From: Pelodictyon luteolum | GTDB lineage: Bacteria > Bacteroidota > Chlorobiia > Chlorobiales > Chlorobiaceae | Direction: 5' to 3' | Assembly (NCBI GenBank): GCA_020721225.1 | Contig: DYNE01000001.1 | Location: 55,603-119,602, forward strand | DNA length: 64,000 bases | In this document: piece by piece, positions 28,984 through 38,143 of the stretch | Position numbering within the stretch: the stretch's first letter is position 1 | Layout of the letters: the number at the start of each line of letters is the position of its first letter | Notes under the pieces: model-generated | The model's input: only the letters and a program-made list of their open reading frames with translations | Told to the model about the DNA's origin: nothing | Databases searched by the model: none | Made by a program: the position numbers and the translations under genes

Positions 28984-29997
28984 TCATGGTTTCGCGCTGT
29001 TACGGGCTGCCCGGTATTTTCTGATATTCTGTTCGTGCCCGGCAAGTGTCGATGCGAAATAATGGCCTCCGGTTCCCGTAGCTACGAAATAGAGGTATTC
29101 TGTTTGAGCCGGATTCAGTACGGCAAGAATCGATGAGGCTCCCGGATTGCAGATAGGCCCCGGAGGCAGTCCGTCGTGACGGTAAGTGTTATACGGGGAG
29201 TCAACCTTGAGATCCTTGTACAAGAGCAAACGGGCTTCCTCGCCGAGAGCGTACTGTACGGTGGGATCCGCCTGAAGGCGCATGTTTTTTTTCAGCCGGT
29301 TCAGATAGACGCTTGCAACGACCGGTTTTTCCGCATCGAGAGGCGTTTCCGCCTCAACTATCGAGGCGAGCGTCAGCAATGCGCTTTCCGTCAGCCCTTG
29401 TAAAGATGTGCGCTTTTTCAGGCTGTCGTTATAGAAGGAGCGGAACTGCCGGACAAGAAAACCTGCCGCTTCTTCAGGAGTATCCGCCCAGGCGAAATGA
29501 TAGGTTCCCGGGAACAGGTATCCTTCCGCACTGTTACTTCTGATGCCGTAACGATCAAGAAATCTGCGGTTCTGCACTGCCGACATGAAGCGGATGGAAT
29601 CCATATCGAGCCGGGATGCAAGCAGCCGGGCGATTTCCCGCTGTTCGAGCCCCTCGGGAATGGTGATCTGCACTTCGTCCTGAGGATGGGTGCGCAGGAA
29701 GTAAAGGAGCTGAAAATTCGACAGCCCCGGAGGAATGGAGTATCTTCCGGGTTTGATTTTGTGAAATCCCGGAAGAGATCTGCCGGCCATAATGGTTTGC
29801 CATCGACTGTTTATTGTGCCGCTTTTCTGCATCTCTTCGACAATGCGCATAAACCCCATTCCCCGGTGTACGGTAATTGCGGTGACCTTTTCCGAGGTGT
29901 TGAGGCCCGGAATGAACAGGATAGAGCTGAAAACCGAGGCCGCAAGGAGCAGAATGGCGATCAGGGATTTTCGAAAAAGTAACTTATCTGACAGCAT
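28984..29997 (-). CDS. mltG: Endolytic murein transglycosylase MltG (YceG-like)
   Basis: Cleaves nascent peptidoglycan strands, helping set glycan length. 337 residues with one N-terminal membrane anchor (about 10-30, LIAILLLAASVFSSILFIPGL). It then has a LysM-like segment (ITIPEGLEQREIARLLASRL), the catalytic Glu in LASIVEAET (about residue 217), and the family end blocks DSPYNTYRHDGLPPGPICNPG and YLYFVATGTGGHYFASTLAGH. It starts 17 bases after the chorismate mutase gene on the same strand. Confidence 0.95.
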   Translation of the reverse strand: MLSDKLLFRKSLIAILLLAASVFSSILFIPGLNTSEKVTAITVHRGMGFMRIVEEMQKSGTINSRWQTIMAGRSLPGFHKIKPGRYSIPPGLSNFQLLYFLRTHPQDEVQITIPEGLEQREIARLLASRLDMDSIRFMSAVQNRRFLDRYGIRSNSAEGYLFPGTYHFAWADTPEEAAGFLVRQFRSFYNDSLKKRTSLQGLTESALLTLASIVEAETPLDAEKPVVASVYLNRLKKNMRLQADPTVQYALGEEARLLLYKDLKVDSPYNTYRHDGLPPGPICNPGASSILAVLNPAQTEYLYFVATGTGGHYFASTLAGHEQNIRKYRAARNSAKP

Positions 29998-30014
29998 GAT
30001 TGATGAAGCCGGTT

Positions 30015-30338
30015 TTACTCGCCGGTATGCTCCTGTTCACTATGCCGTTCGTGCTGGAACAGACGCGATTCTTCGATAATACAGTGATAGATTTTTTCGA
30101 GCGCAGGTATCTTTTCGACAGAATCTGTCTGGCTGACAACATTGCTGAGTACCTCCTTTTCCCGTTCCGGCTGGAGCACCTGTTCGCCAATTCTTGCTTT
30201 AAGTGTGCTTATGTTGCGTGCGCACTGGAGTCTTTCGCACAGGAGAGCAGACAACTGCCGATCGATCGCGTCAATTTTTTTTCTCCACTCTTCGAGTTCA
30301 CGCCAATGGCTGGGGTTGCTGAGAGTACTTTCGGACAT
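30015..30338 (-). CDS. AroQ-type chorismate mutase
   Basis: About 107 residues from the chosen ATG at 30338 (MSESTLSNP); an ATG at 30383 would add a 15-residue hydrophobic extension with no support. The family pattern is clear: WRKKIDAIDRQLSALLCERLQCARNISTLKA, giving the conserved Arg and Asp-x-x-D-x-x-L-x-x-L-L-x-x-R spacing, then a second helix with a basic residue and IYHCIIEESRLFQ. It converts chorismate to prephenate for Phe/Tyr synthesis. It stands alone, not fused to prephenate dehydratase, and lies between the YacP-like gene and mltG, with no other aromatic pathway gene nearby. Confidence 0.85.
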   Translation of the reverse strand: MSESTLSNPSHWRELEEWRKKIDAIDRQLSALLCERLQCARNISTLKARIGEQVLQPEREKEVLSNVVSQTDSVEKIPALEKIYHCIIEESRLFQHERHSEQEHTGE

Positions 30339-30416
30339 TATTGCTATACAGTTTGAATAAGGTGATACTATTAAAATCGGCATCCCGGTGCCGGAAAAGA
30401 GTCTGAAAAAAGTTCA

Positions 30417-30911
30417 CTATTTCCCGTTTTCAAACAGGCGCTTCCATTTCATTACTTCGCTGCTGTCAAGAAAATCGTTCCCGAACTTCCCGTTATAATT
30501 CAGGTCATTCCTGAATTCAGGAAGTGTCATTTTTTCAAGCAACCCGATAAATTCTTCGGAAGTGAGACTCTTTGCTCCGTAAGCTTTTCCATAAAGAGAT
30601 ACTTCACGGTCTGAACTTACAATAGTAACCATTTTTCTGCTTGTGTTCAATGATTTTACGTAATCGATAATCCAGGCATCAGCGGTTTTTGACGATGCTG
30701 TATAGATAGTGTGCAGCTTGCTGCTACAGCATGAATCCCGTATGCCGCTTCCGTCATACACAATGGTTATGCTGCATTTATGGCGCAGTTGAAACCTCCG
30801 AAGAGCGGTTTCGGTTTTTCCGCGCAGTTCATCAAGAGTGGTTTCGGCTGAAGCGGGAAAGAGCTTGTATAAAAGGTTGTAGCCGTCAATAACTACTTCA
30901 TTATGCGTCAT
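30417..30911 (-). CDS. NYN-domain (YacP-like) putative ribonuclease
   Basis: A 164-residue NYN/PIN-like protein. The start VVIDGYNLLYKL supplies the first conserved Asp; IVYDGSG, KTADAWIIDYV and IVSSDREVSLYGKAYGA supply the later acidic strand ends, matching the DUF901/YacP family. In Bacillus the related Rae1 is a ribosome-associated endoribonuclease, so an RNA-cleaving role is possible. It reads away from mraZ, so 30912-31134 contains divergent promoters. Confidence 0.85.
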   Translation of the reverse strand: MTHNEVVIDGYNLLYKLFPASAETTLDELRGKTETALRRFQLRHKCSITIVYDGSGIRDSCCSSKLHTIYTASSKTADAWIIDYVKSLNTSRKMVTIVSSDREVSLYGKAYGAKSLTSEEFIGLLEKMTLPEFRNDLNYNGKFGNDFLDSSEVMKWKRLFENGK

Positions 30912-31004
30912 GAATCGGAGGAGTCAGTTGAATCGGAGCTTGCAGTATGCGATGTAAAAGAGAAGAATATTTTTTTAGTTCAACCTTTTTCATACATTTT
31001 TAAG

Positions 31005-31029
31005 TGGTGAAAAATGGTAAAAAATGGGA
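31005..31029 (+). promoter_or_regulatory. MraZ operator: three direct repeats upstream of mraZ
   Basis: TGGTG, TGGTA and TGGGA start at 31005, 31015 and 31025, an exact 10-bp period with A-rich spacers. This is the arrangement of MraZ boxes (TGGGN-type repeats, 5-bp spacers) known upstream of mraZ in E. coli and Mycoplasma. It lies 106-130 bases before the mraZ ATG. It overlaps a small GGGAGC/GCTCCT hairpin at about 31026-31043. Confidence 0.82.
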
Positions 31030-31134
31030 GCGTTTTTGCTCCTGCCGGTGTTTCTACTTTTTAAATGTATTTCGATCAGGCAACTGCCTGAATAAGACTC
31101 TGAATCCTTATAACTGTTTCCCTGGATTCCTCTC

Positions 31135-31620
31135 ATGGCGGGCTTTATCGGAAAAGAACTGCATGCGCTCGATGAAAAGGGCCGACTGATGATACCGGCC
31201 CGGTTCCGCAGGGATTTTGTTCGACAAAACGGCATTGTTGCGGAACACAAACGAAAGGGTTCTGACGGTTCCGATGATGGAATATACTTATATCTTATGA
31301 AAGTGCCTGACGGCTCTCTGGAACTTTATGAGCCGGGTGTCTGGCAGGAGATGAAGAAAAGTCTTGACGGACTTTCGGATTTCAATCCTGAAGAGCGACT
31401 GCTGAAAACTATGATTTACGAAAGCCTCGATGTTGTAGCTGTTGACCGGCAAGGGAGGATACCTTTTACAAAAGAGTTTCTCGATCATGCCGGTATTCTG
31501 AAAGAGCTTGTCATTATAGGAGCTGATACCAAGATGATTATCTGGGAGCCGGAACGTCTCGCCTCGGTTTTGCATGACAATGCGGCAAGGTTTGCCACTC
31601 TTGCAGGCAGGTACTTTTAA
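31135..31620 (+). CDS. mraZ: Transcriptional regulator MraZ
   Basis: Two-copy AbrB-type DNA-binding protein that controls its own operon, the division and cell-wall cluster. 161 residues. The first copy has KELHALDEKGRLMIPARFRRDF (about 6-27) and the second VVAVDRQGRIPFTKEFLDHAGI (about 102-123), both with the D-x-x-G-R-x-x-[IL]-P pattern. It is slightly longer than E. coli MraZ because of an insert around GSDGSDDG. It is the first gene of the cluster that runs to ftsZ, and its likely operator lies just upstream. Confidence 0.95.
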   Translation: MAGFIGKELHALDEKGRLMIPARFRRDFVRQNGIVAEHKRKGSDGSDDGIYLYLMKVPDGSLELYEPGVWQEMKKSLDGLSDFNPEERLLKTMIYESLDVVAVDRQGRIPFTKEFLDHAGILKELVIIGADTKMIIWEPERLASVLHDNAARFATLAGRYF

Positions 31621-31624
31621 TATC

Positions 31625-32593
31625 ATGAGTATCCAGAGCTATCATGAGTCGGCGCTTGTCGCCGAAGTTCTTGAACGGCTGGTGCTGATGCCGGGGGTTT
31701 ATGTTGACGGCACGCTTGGCGGTGGCGGCCATTCGTTGGCTATCCTTGAAGAGCTTGAGCGAAAGGGTTTTCTGGAGCACTCTTTTCTGATAGGAATCGA
31801 TCAGGACGATTGTGCTCTGCAGGCTGCCTCCGGGAGGCTATCTGACTTTTCCGGTAGCTCGGCACTCGTTAAAGGGAATTTCAGCGGGATAGCGGATATT
31901 GTTCGAAAAATCTGCGGTGAGCGTAATTTTACGGGTTCTGTGGCGGGCATTCTGCTCGATCTTGGCGTTTCTTCTTCGCAGATCGACACGCCGGAAAGAG
32001 GATTCAGCTATATGCAGCATGGTCCGCTTGATATGCGGATGGATCCCAAAGCGGAAATGAGCGCCGCCGATCTGGTCAATACCATGAATGAACGCGATCT
32101 CGTAACGCTGTTTTTTCGGTACGGAGAGGAGCCGCGAAGCAGAAGTATTGTTCGGGGGATTATCGATTATCGCGAAAAACATGGGCCGCTTTTGAGAACC
32201 GAAGAGTTGGCCGGGATTATCAGAATGCGGGAAAACCGTCCGGATAGGGCCATTAAAACGCTTTCCCGTGTTTTTCAGGCATTACGAATCGAGGTAAATC
32301 GGGAACTTGAAGTACTTGAACAAGTGCTTGCCGATGGCGCGGCACTGCTTGCCGCGCAGGGACGTCTTGCGGTAATAAGTTATCACTCTCTCGAAGACAG
32401 GATGGTCAAGTCTTTTTTTACCGCTCAATCGAGCAGTGATTGGGGCCCCAGGGGAGTGGGTCTCAGAGAGCCTCTGAAAAAAGCGGAATTCACGGTTGTA
32501 ACCCGAAAACCGGTTGCTCCGGGTCCGCAGGAACTATCATTGAATCCAAGATCACGAAGCGCAAAACTTCGGGTTCTTGAAAAACTTGCTTAA
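31625..32593 (+). CDS. rsmH: 16S rRNA (cytosine-1402-N4)-methyltransferase RsmH
   Basis: Methylates C1402 of 16S rRNA. I chose ATG 31625 (MSIQSYHESALVAEVLERL), 4 bases after the mraZ stop; the open frame extends upstream, but that would overlap mraZ. 322 residues. SAM-binding block VDGTLGGGGHSLAIL (about 28-42), then LLDLGVSSSQID and RGFSYMQHGPLDMRMD (about 118-143), and late YHSLEDRMVKSFF, all hallmarks of the family. Confidence 0.96.
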   Translation: MSIQSYHESALVAEVLERLVLMPGVYVDGTLGGGGHSLAILEELERKGFLEHSFLIGIDQDDCALQAASGRLSDFSGSSALVKGNFSGIADIVRKICGERNFTGSVAGILLDLGVSSSQIDTPERGFSYMQHGPLDMRMDPKAEMSAADLVNTMNERDLVTLFFRYGEEPRSRSIVRGIIDYREKHGPLLRTEELAGIIRMRENRPDRAIKTLSRVFQALRIEVNRELEVLEQVLADGAALLAAQGRLAVISYHSLEDRMVKSFFTAQSSSDWGPRGVGLREPLKKAEFTVVTRKPVAPGPQELSLNPRSRSAKLRVLEKLA

Positions 32594-32603
32594 GGAGATT
32601 CCG

Positions 32604-33101
32604 GTGAGCTTGCATAATGCAGATAGAATGACTCCCTCGGCATTGTTCAGAGTGTTCGGCATGACGAAAAGTGTGCCGGATGGAGAACCGGATTCCGGGA
32701 ATCCGGATGATGCGGTCGAGAGAAAAAATTTTTCTGAAACAGCCGAGGCGATGCATCCCGGACTTATTCCGGCTCCGGCAGATCCTCAGAGCACGGATGT
32801 TCGCGATCTGTTTTCAAGGGCTTTTGAGTTCAGGCTTTCAGAGCTCTTGCGTTTAAGGACTTTTTTGTACCTTCTGCCCATAACGGCAATTTTTCTGCTT
32901 CAGACGCACAATACCATAGCGATCAAGAATCTGGCGATTGCCAATGAAGCGCTTCGTCAACAGATTGCCATGAGTTCAAGCGTGATTACTTCTCAGGAGC
33001 TCAAGGTGAATGAGCTTCAGAGTATCCATAATATTGCAGGGCAGGCCGGCCAACTTGGCCTTCATGCGTCGAATGTGCCTGCGGTTGAAATTGTTCCGTA
33101 A
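32604..33101 (+). CDS. ftsL: FtsL-like cell-division protein
   Basis: About 165 residues from GTG 32604. I chose this start because a strong AAGGAG lies 7 bases before it; an open frame from 32577 would overlap rsmH. The protein has a long polar N-terminus, one membrane segment (about 92-110, TFLYLLPITAIFLLQ) and a short C-terminal coiled coil (NEALRQQIAMSSSVITSQELKVNEL). This topology and its place between rsmH and ftsI identify it as the divisome scaffold FtsL, a protein with poor sequence conservation. The 90-residue cytoplasmic part is longer than in E. coli. Confidence 0.78.
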   Translation: MSLHNADRMTPSALFRVFGMTKSVPDGEPDSGNPDDAVERKNFSETAEAMHPGLIPAPADPQSTDVRDLFSRAFEFRLSELLRLRTFLYLLPITAIFLLQTHNTIAIKNLAIANEALRQQIAMSSSVITSQELKVNELQSIHNIAGQAGQLGLHASNVPAVEIVP

Positions 33102-33131
33102 TAGATCAACACATTATGAAAACGGTGAGCG

Positions 33132-35153
33132 ATGAGTGACCGAGATTTTCCGGAAAGACCGGGAGATGCCGAGTTCGCCAAGAGGCTTGGTATCGTGGTT
33201 CTTTTTTTTATCGTTTTTCTCGGAGCGATTATTGCGACGCTGCTGAATATCCAGGTCATCAACGTTCGTAAATACCAGGGAAAGGCAGAAAAGCAGTATG
33301 TGAGGGTCGTTACGGAAAAGGCGCAGCGCGGAGTTATTCTCGACCGTCAGGGCAGAATGCTGGCCGAAACGGTGGAAACCATATCTTTTTATGCCGATCC
33401 GGAAAAAGTCAGGCATACGCCGCTGGTTGATGAAAAGGGGACTGCGGTCATCGAGAAAAAAACCCGAAAACAAAAGACATTCGATAACTCCCGGGAAGTT
33501 GCCAGGCTGTTTTCAGAACAACTCGGCAAGAGCCGAAGGGAATATCTGAAAAAGCTCAGGAGGGGAAAGAGGACGGTTGTGTTGGGTCGGAAGATTCCTG
33601 CGGCACAGGCACTGCCGCTCATGGAGAAACCCATTCACGGGGTGTGGTCCGACCGGGAGCAGCAGCGTTATTATCTGAATGTCGCTGCTCAGGTAATCGG
33701 AGTCACAGACAGTAAAAATAACGGAATCAGTGGCCTTGAGTTGCAGTTTGACCGTGAACTGAAAGGGCGTGACGGTTCGAGAATTTTTCAGCGTCTGGCG
33801 ACCGGTAAAAAATATCCCGCTCCGGATGCCCTCCAGCAGGAACCGCGAAAAGGCCATACGGTTCAGCTTACTCTGGATGCCGATATCCAGAGCATCGTTG
33901 AGGATGAGCTCGCGGCGGCAGTTGGCACATTCAAGGCAAATGCAGCAACTGGCATTGTGCTCGATGTCCGCACAGGCGAGGTGCTCGCTATGGCGAATAA
34001 TCCGACATTCAATCTGAACAACAGGGTTACATGGAGCCCGGAGAAGGCTCGCAACCGGTCGGTAACGGACAGCTTCGAACCGGGTTCAACCTTTAAGATA
34101 GTTATGGCAGCTACCGCGACAGAGGTGCTCAAAAGGCGTGCCGAAGACAATGTTTTTGCCAATAACGGCGTACTTCCCCTCTATGGGCTGAGAATAAGGG
34201 ATCATGAACCTTATGGCACTATTACGTTTCGCGAGGCGATCATGCATTCAAGCAACGTTGTTGCGGCTAAAACTGCTATGGAAACGGGAAAGAAGACATT
34301 TTACTCCTATACCAAAAAGTTCGGGTTCGGCTCAAAGACCGGAATAGGGTTGATAGGAGAGTCTCAGGGAAGGGTAAGGGCGCTGAAAAACTGGGATCGC
34401 ACAACTCTTCCGTGGATGGGCTATGGTTACCAGGTGATGGTGACGCCGTTGCAGATTCTGCAGGCCTATGCGGCGGTTGCCAATGATGGTGTTTTGATGA
34501 GGCCTTATATTGTCAGGCGGATTACGGACGATGAAGATCGTACGGTGCGCGAGAATCAGCCGCAGAAGGTAAGGGAGGTGGTTTCTTCAGCAACGGCAAG
34601 GTACTTGGGCAGGCAGTATTTCAAGGCGGTCGTGGACAGCGGAACGGCCAGAACGGCGGCAATCCCTGGCATGAGCGTCGCCGGTAAAACCGGTACGGCT
34701 CGACGCGCTATCGGGGGCTCTTACGCCAATGCCGTCTATGTTTCATCTTTTGTTGGGTATTTTCCGGTGGAATCTCCCCGTTATGCGCTGATTGTACTTG
34801 TTGAGGAGCCTCGCACAGCTTATTATGCCGCAACTGTTGCCGCTCCGGTGTTTTCAAAAATTTCGTCGAGAATCCTTGCTTGTTCCGAGGAGCTGCAGAA
34901 AAATCTTGCATTTCGATCGCCGGAACAGGGCCTGCTCGATTCGACAAAAACCGTAGCAGTGCCGGAACTGAAAGGAATGAAGGGACGGGATGCGCAGAGA
35001 GTGCTCAAATGGCTTGGACTTGAAATGGAGTTTAGTGGCGGGTTCGACGGCATTGTGACCTCTCAGAATGTTCCTCCGGGCGCGAAAGTTGAAAAAACAA
35101 GGGTTATCAGGGTCGCTCTCTCCTCGAAAACTCCAAAAAGGGCTTTTCTATGA
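33132..35153 (+). CDS. ftsI: Penicillin-binding protein FtsI with C-terminal PASTA domain
   Basis: Septal peptidoglycan transpeptidase, 673 residues. One N-terminal membrane anchor (about 20-40), a dimerisation domain starting at RGVILDRQGRMLAET, and the transpeptidase domain with active-site motifs STFK (about 318), SSN (about 374, MHSSNVV) and KTGTAR (about 519). A PASTA domain follows at about 605-670 (VPELKGMKGRDAQRVLKWLGLE). PASTA on this class is common in Gram-positives and in Spo5D-like proteins; it occurs here in a Gram-negative. It lies between ftsL and murE, its stop overlapping murE by four bases. Confidence 0.95.
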   Translation: MSDRDFPERPGDAEFAKRLGIVVLFFIVFLGAIIATLLNIQVINVRKYQGKAEKQYVRVVTEKAQRGVILDRQGRMLAETVETISFYADPEKVRHTPLVDEKGTAVIEKKTRKQKTFDNSREVARLFSEQLGKSRREYLKKLRRGKRTVVLGRKIPAAQALPLMEKPIHGVWSDREQQRYYLNVAAQVIGVTDSKNNGISGLELQFDRELKGRDGSRIFQRLATGKKYPAPDALQQEPRKGHTVQLTLDADIQSIVEDELAAAVGTFKANAATGIVLDVRTGEVLAMANNPTFNLNNRVTWSPEKARNRSVTDSFEPGSTFKIVMAATATEVLKRRAEDNVFANNGVLPLYGLRIRDHEPYGTITFREAIMHSSNVVAAKTAMETGKKTFYSYTKKFGFGSKTGIGLIGESQGRVRALKNWDRTTLPWMGYGYQVMVTPLQILQAYAAVANDGVLMRPYIVRRITDDEDRTVRENQPQKVREVVSSATARYLGRQYFKAVVDSGTARTAAIPGMSVAGKTGTARRAIGGSYANAVYVSSFVGYFPVESPRYALIVLVEEPRTAYYAATVAAPVFSKISSRILACSEELQKNLAFRSPEQGLLDSTKTVAVPELKGMKGRDAQRVLKWLGLEMEFSGGFDGIVTSQNVPPGAKVEKTRVIRVALSSKTPKRAFL

Positions 35154-36712
35154 CATCCGGATTTTACCCTTTGCCATTTCAGGAATCCTTGCGGCTTTCG
35201 GAAATCGTTCGGGAGCTTGACGTTCTGGAGATTGCCGGTGCCGAGTATGCGGAGAGGATGATCGTTTCGCTGGCCGTCGATTCGAGGGAGGTTAGCTCAG
35301 GGTCTCTGTTTGTTGCGATTCGCGGGTTCGCTTCCGACGGACATGGCTATATATCGGAAGCTGTCCGGAGAGGAGCAGTGGCTGTTATCTGCGAGGCCCT
35401 GCCCGAAGACAACGGAACAGAGGCTGTTTATATAAGAGTGGCTGATTCGCGTCGAGCGCTTGCCGCCGCAGCCAGAGCTTTTTATAGGAATGCATCCGGA
35501 CAGATTCTCCTTATCGGTGTGACCGGAACCAACGGGAAAACGACCACTGCGCGTCTGATTGCCGATATGCTCAACTCCTGCGGTATTCCTGCCGGTTATA
35601 TCGGAACGAATCTCTGCCGTATCGGCGACAGGGATATCTTCCTTGAGCGCACAACCCCTGAAGCCCATGAACTGCAGGCGCTGTTTCGCTGTATGCTTGA
35701 TGCGGGTTGTCAGGCTGCGGTGATGGAGGTCTCTTCTCATGCGCTTGTCCTTGACAGAGTCCGCGGTCTGCGGTTTCGCGGTGCTGTTTTTACCAACCTG
35801 AGTATGGAGCATCTTGATTTTCATCAGACAATGGAGGGATATGCCGAAGCGAAACAGATTCTGTTCGATCAGCTTGATCCGGAAGGATTTGCCGTGTTCA
35901 ATATTGACGATCCTTATGCGTTACAGATGGCATCGAGAGTGCCTGAGGATAAACGGCTCTGCTGTACCCTGAAGCCGGAAAAAACGTCCGCATTCCGTTG
36001 CGGCAGAAGTTTTTCCGCGACCGTATCCTCCAGAACCCTGGGGTCGTCATTCGTGGAACTGCATTTCCCGGAAGCGCTCCATACCGTGCAGACAGATCTT
36101 CCGGGAATGTACAATGTCATGAATCTGCTTGAAGCCGCAGCCGCGGTTTCAGGAATGGGAATAATGCCGGAAGAGGTTGCCGCAGTGCTCGGTAAACCGT
36201 TTCGGGTCGAAGGCCGTATGGAACGGATATGGGATATCGAAAAATCACGCTGCGCTTTTGTCGATTATGCGCATACCCCGGACGCTCTCGAAAAGGCGCT
36301 TTCTGCACTTGGGGAACTCAAGTCTTTGGACGCCCGTCTTGTTGTTGTGTTCGGTTGCGGCGGTAATCGTGACCGACTGAAAAGGCCTGAGATGGGCCGT
36401 ATAGCGGGAGAAAAAGCGGATTTTGTTTTTCTGACGTCTGATAATCCCAGGAACGAGAGTCCTGAATTAATTCTGGACGAAATTGAAAGCGGCCTTGAAG
36501 GGAAAAATTATCGAAGAATAACCGGCAGGGAAGAAGCCATCAGGGAGGCCGTGGCGGCGCTTTTGCCGGGAGACATACTGCTTGTGGCTGGAAAGGGGCA
36601 TGAAACGTACCAGGAAATCGGCGGAATAAAGCATTTTTTTTCCGATCAGGAGATTCTCCGGGAGTGTCTGCAGAAAGGGAGCTTTACGGCTCCGGAAAAG
36701 GAGAGATCATGA
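35150..36712 (+). CDS. murE: UDP-MurNAc-tripeptide synthetase MurE (meso-diaminopimelate adding)
   Basis: Adds the third residue of the peptidoglycan stem peptide. 520 residues. ATP loop VTGTNGKTTTAR (about 124-135), the central SSHALVLDRVRG block, and SDNPRNESPE (about 429-438), whose DNPR tetrad selects meso-diaminopimelate rather than lysine. Its ATG overlaps the ftsI stop, and its TGA overlaps the murF ATG. Confidence 0.96.
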   Translation: MTSGFYPLPFQESLRLSEIVRELDVLEIAGAEYAERMIVSLAVDSREVSSGSLFVAIRGFASDGHGYISEAVRRGAVAVICEALPEDNGTEAVYIRVADSRRALAAAARAFYRNASGQILLIGVTGTNGKTTTARLIADMLNSCGIPAGYIGTNLCRIGDRDIFLERTTPEAHELQALFRCMLDAGCQAAVMEVSSHALVLDRVRGLRFRGAVFTNLSMEHLDFHQTMEGYAEAKQILFDQLDPEGFAVFNIDDPYALQMASRVPEDKRLCCTLKPEKTSAFRCGRSFSATVSSRTLGSSFVELHFPEALHTVQTDLPGMYNVMNLLEAAAAVSGMGIMPEEVAAVLGKPFRVEGRMERIWDIEKSRCAFVDYAHTPDALEKALSALGELKSLDARLVVVFGCGGNRDRLKRPEMGRIAGEKADFVFLTSDNPRNESPELILDEIESGLEGKNYRRITGREEAIREAVAALLPGDILLVAGKGHETYQEIGGIKHFFSDQEILRECLQKGSFTAPEKERS

Positions 36713-38130
36713 AAGCGGTACTTGATATGCTTGACCTTCAGGGGATAGGCAGGTTTGTTTTCGGCGATGCTGCCGATGGCCTGAGACGGATTACCGAGCC
36801 CGTTGTGGTTATCGATTCCCGTGAGATTCAGGAGGGAGGGATATTTGTTGCCCTTGAGGGGGAGCGAACAGATGGACATCGGTATATCGATGATGTTTTT
36901 ACCAAAGGGGCTTCCCTTGCGGTCGTTTCTGAGGCGTGGTATGCATCGCAAGGGCAGACTGGCGGAGCCGAAGGACGGCGAAACTATCTGATAGTCGATG
37001 ATACGGTCAGAGGACTTCAACAGATGGCGACGACCTATCGCCGGAGTTTCACCATTCCGGTCTTCGCCGTGGGGGGAAGCAATGGCAAAACCACCACCAA
37101 GGAGCTTATAGCATCGGTATTAGGAACCGGATTCAGAGTGCATATGAGCAGGGGAAACCGGAACAACCACCTCGGAGTACCTCTGACGCTGCTGCAGATG
37201 AGGCGGGATACGGAAATTGCGGTTGTTGAAATGGGCATAAACCATCCGGGAGAAATGGAGTTGCTGGCATCGATTGCCATGCCGACTCATGGGCTTCTGA
37301 CCAATATCGGCCATGAGCACCTGGAGTTTCTGCATGATCTGCCAGGCGTTGCGGCTGCCGAGACCAGGCTCTATGAGTATCTCGATGACCATGGCGGAGT
37401 CTGTTTCGTCAATGCCGACGATCCATGGCTGCTGAACGCGGCGTCAAAACTTGAACGGGCTGTATTTTACGGATTGAAAGGATATGGAGAAGGTGTTCCG
37501 CATGCCGAATCGGTTGCGCTCGATCCTTTCGGGCGGCCATCGTTCATGCTCTGCTCGTCTCAGGCCTGCGAGTCGGTTACACTGAACCTGACGGGGAGGC
37601 ATAATGTTGTCAACGCCCTGGCAGCGGCGGCGGCAGGCTCTTACCTGGGGCTTTCACTTGGCGGCATAAAAGATGGCCTTGAAAAACTGATACCGGCAAC
37701 CGGATGGAAACGGCTTGAATTTCAGGAGGCAGGAGGGGTCATGATTGTCAACGATACCTATAATGCCAATCCTGATTCGATGCGTCTTGCCATCGATCTG
37801 CTCTGCGATCTGCAATGCAGTGGGAGGAAGATTGCCGTACTTGGCGATATGCTCGAACTCGGATCATCTGCAGATCTTGAACATGAAAAGACTGGCAGGT
37901 ATATTCAGCAGAGCGGGATCGATATGCTTTTCACCTTCGGGGACCTGTCGAAGCATTTTTCGACAGGAAACGCTTCTCGCACCTTTGGGCATTTTGAACG
38001 CAGGGATGATCTCGCGAATGCTCTCGGTGAAGTCGTCACCTCCGGTGATGCAGTGCTTTTCAAGGGTTCTCGCGGAATGAAGCTTGAAGAAGTTGCCGAC
38101 GCTCTGTATCACGAACGATCAACACTGTAG
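36709..38130 (+). CDS. murF: UDP-MurNAc-pentapeptide synthetase MurF
   Basis: Adds D-Ala-D-Ala to complete the UDP-MurNAc-pentapeptide. I chose ATG 36709, which overlaps the murE stop (ATGA) and has an AAAAGGAGAG ribosome site; an in-frame upstream start at 36664 would lie inside murE. About 473 residues. ATP loop GGSNGKTTTKEL (about 122-133), SRGNRNNHLGVPLTLL (about 146-161), and VNDTYNANPDSMRLAI (about 346-361) are all family blocks. Confidence 0.96.
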   Translation: MKAVLDMLDLQGIGRFVFGDAADGLRRITEPVVVIDSREIQEGGIFVALEGERTDGHRYIDDVFTKGASLAVVSEAWYASQGQTGGAEGRRNYLIVDDTVRGLQQMATTYRRSFTIPVFAVGGSNGKTTTKELIASVLGTGFRVHMSRGNRNNHLGVPLTLLQMRRDTEIAVVEMGINHPGEMELLASIAMPTHGLLTNIGHEHLEFLHDLPGVAAAETRLYEYLDDHGGVCFVNADDPWLLNAASKLERAVFYGLKGYGEGVPHAESVALDPFGRPSFMLCSSQACESVTLNLTGRHNVVNALAAAAAGSYLGLSLGGIKDGLEKLIPATGWKRLEFQEAGGVMIVNDTYNANPDSMRLAIDLLCDLQCSGRKIAVLGDMLELGSSADLEHEKTGRYIQQSGIDMLFTFGDLSKHFSTGNASRTFGHFERRDDLANALGEVVTSGDAVLFKGSRGMKLEEVADALYHERSTL

Positions 38131-38143
38131 CAAATAAACAGGA

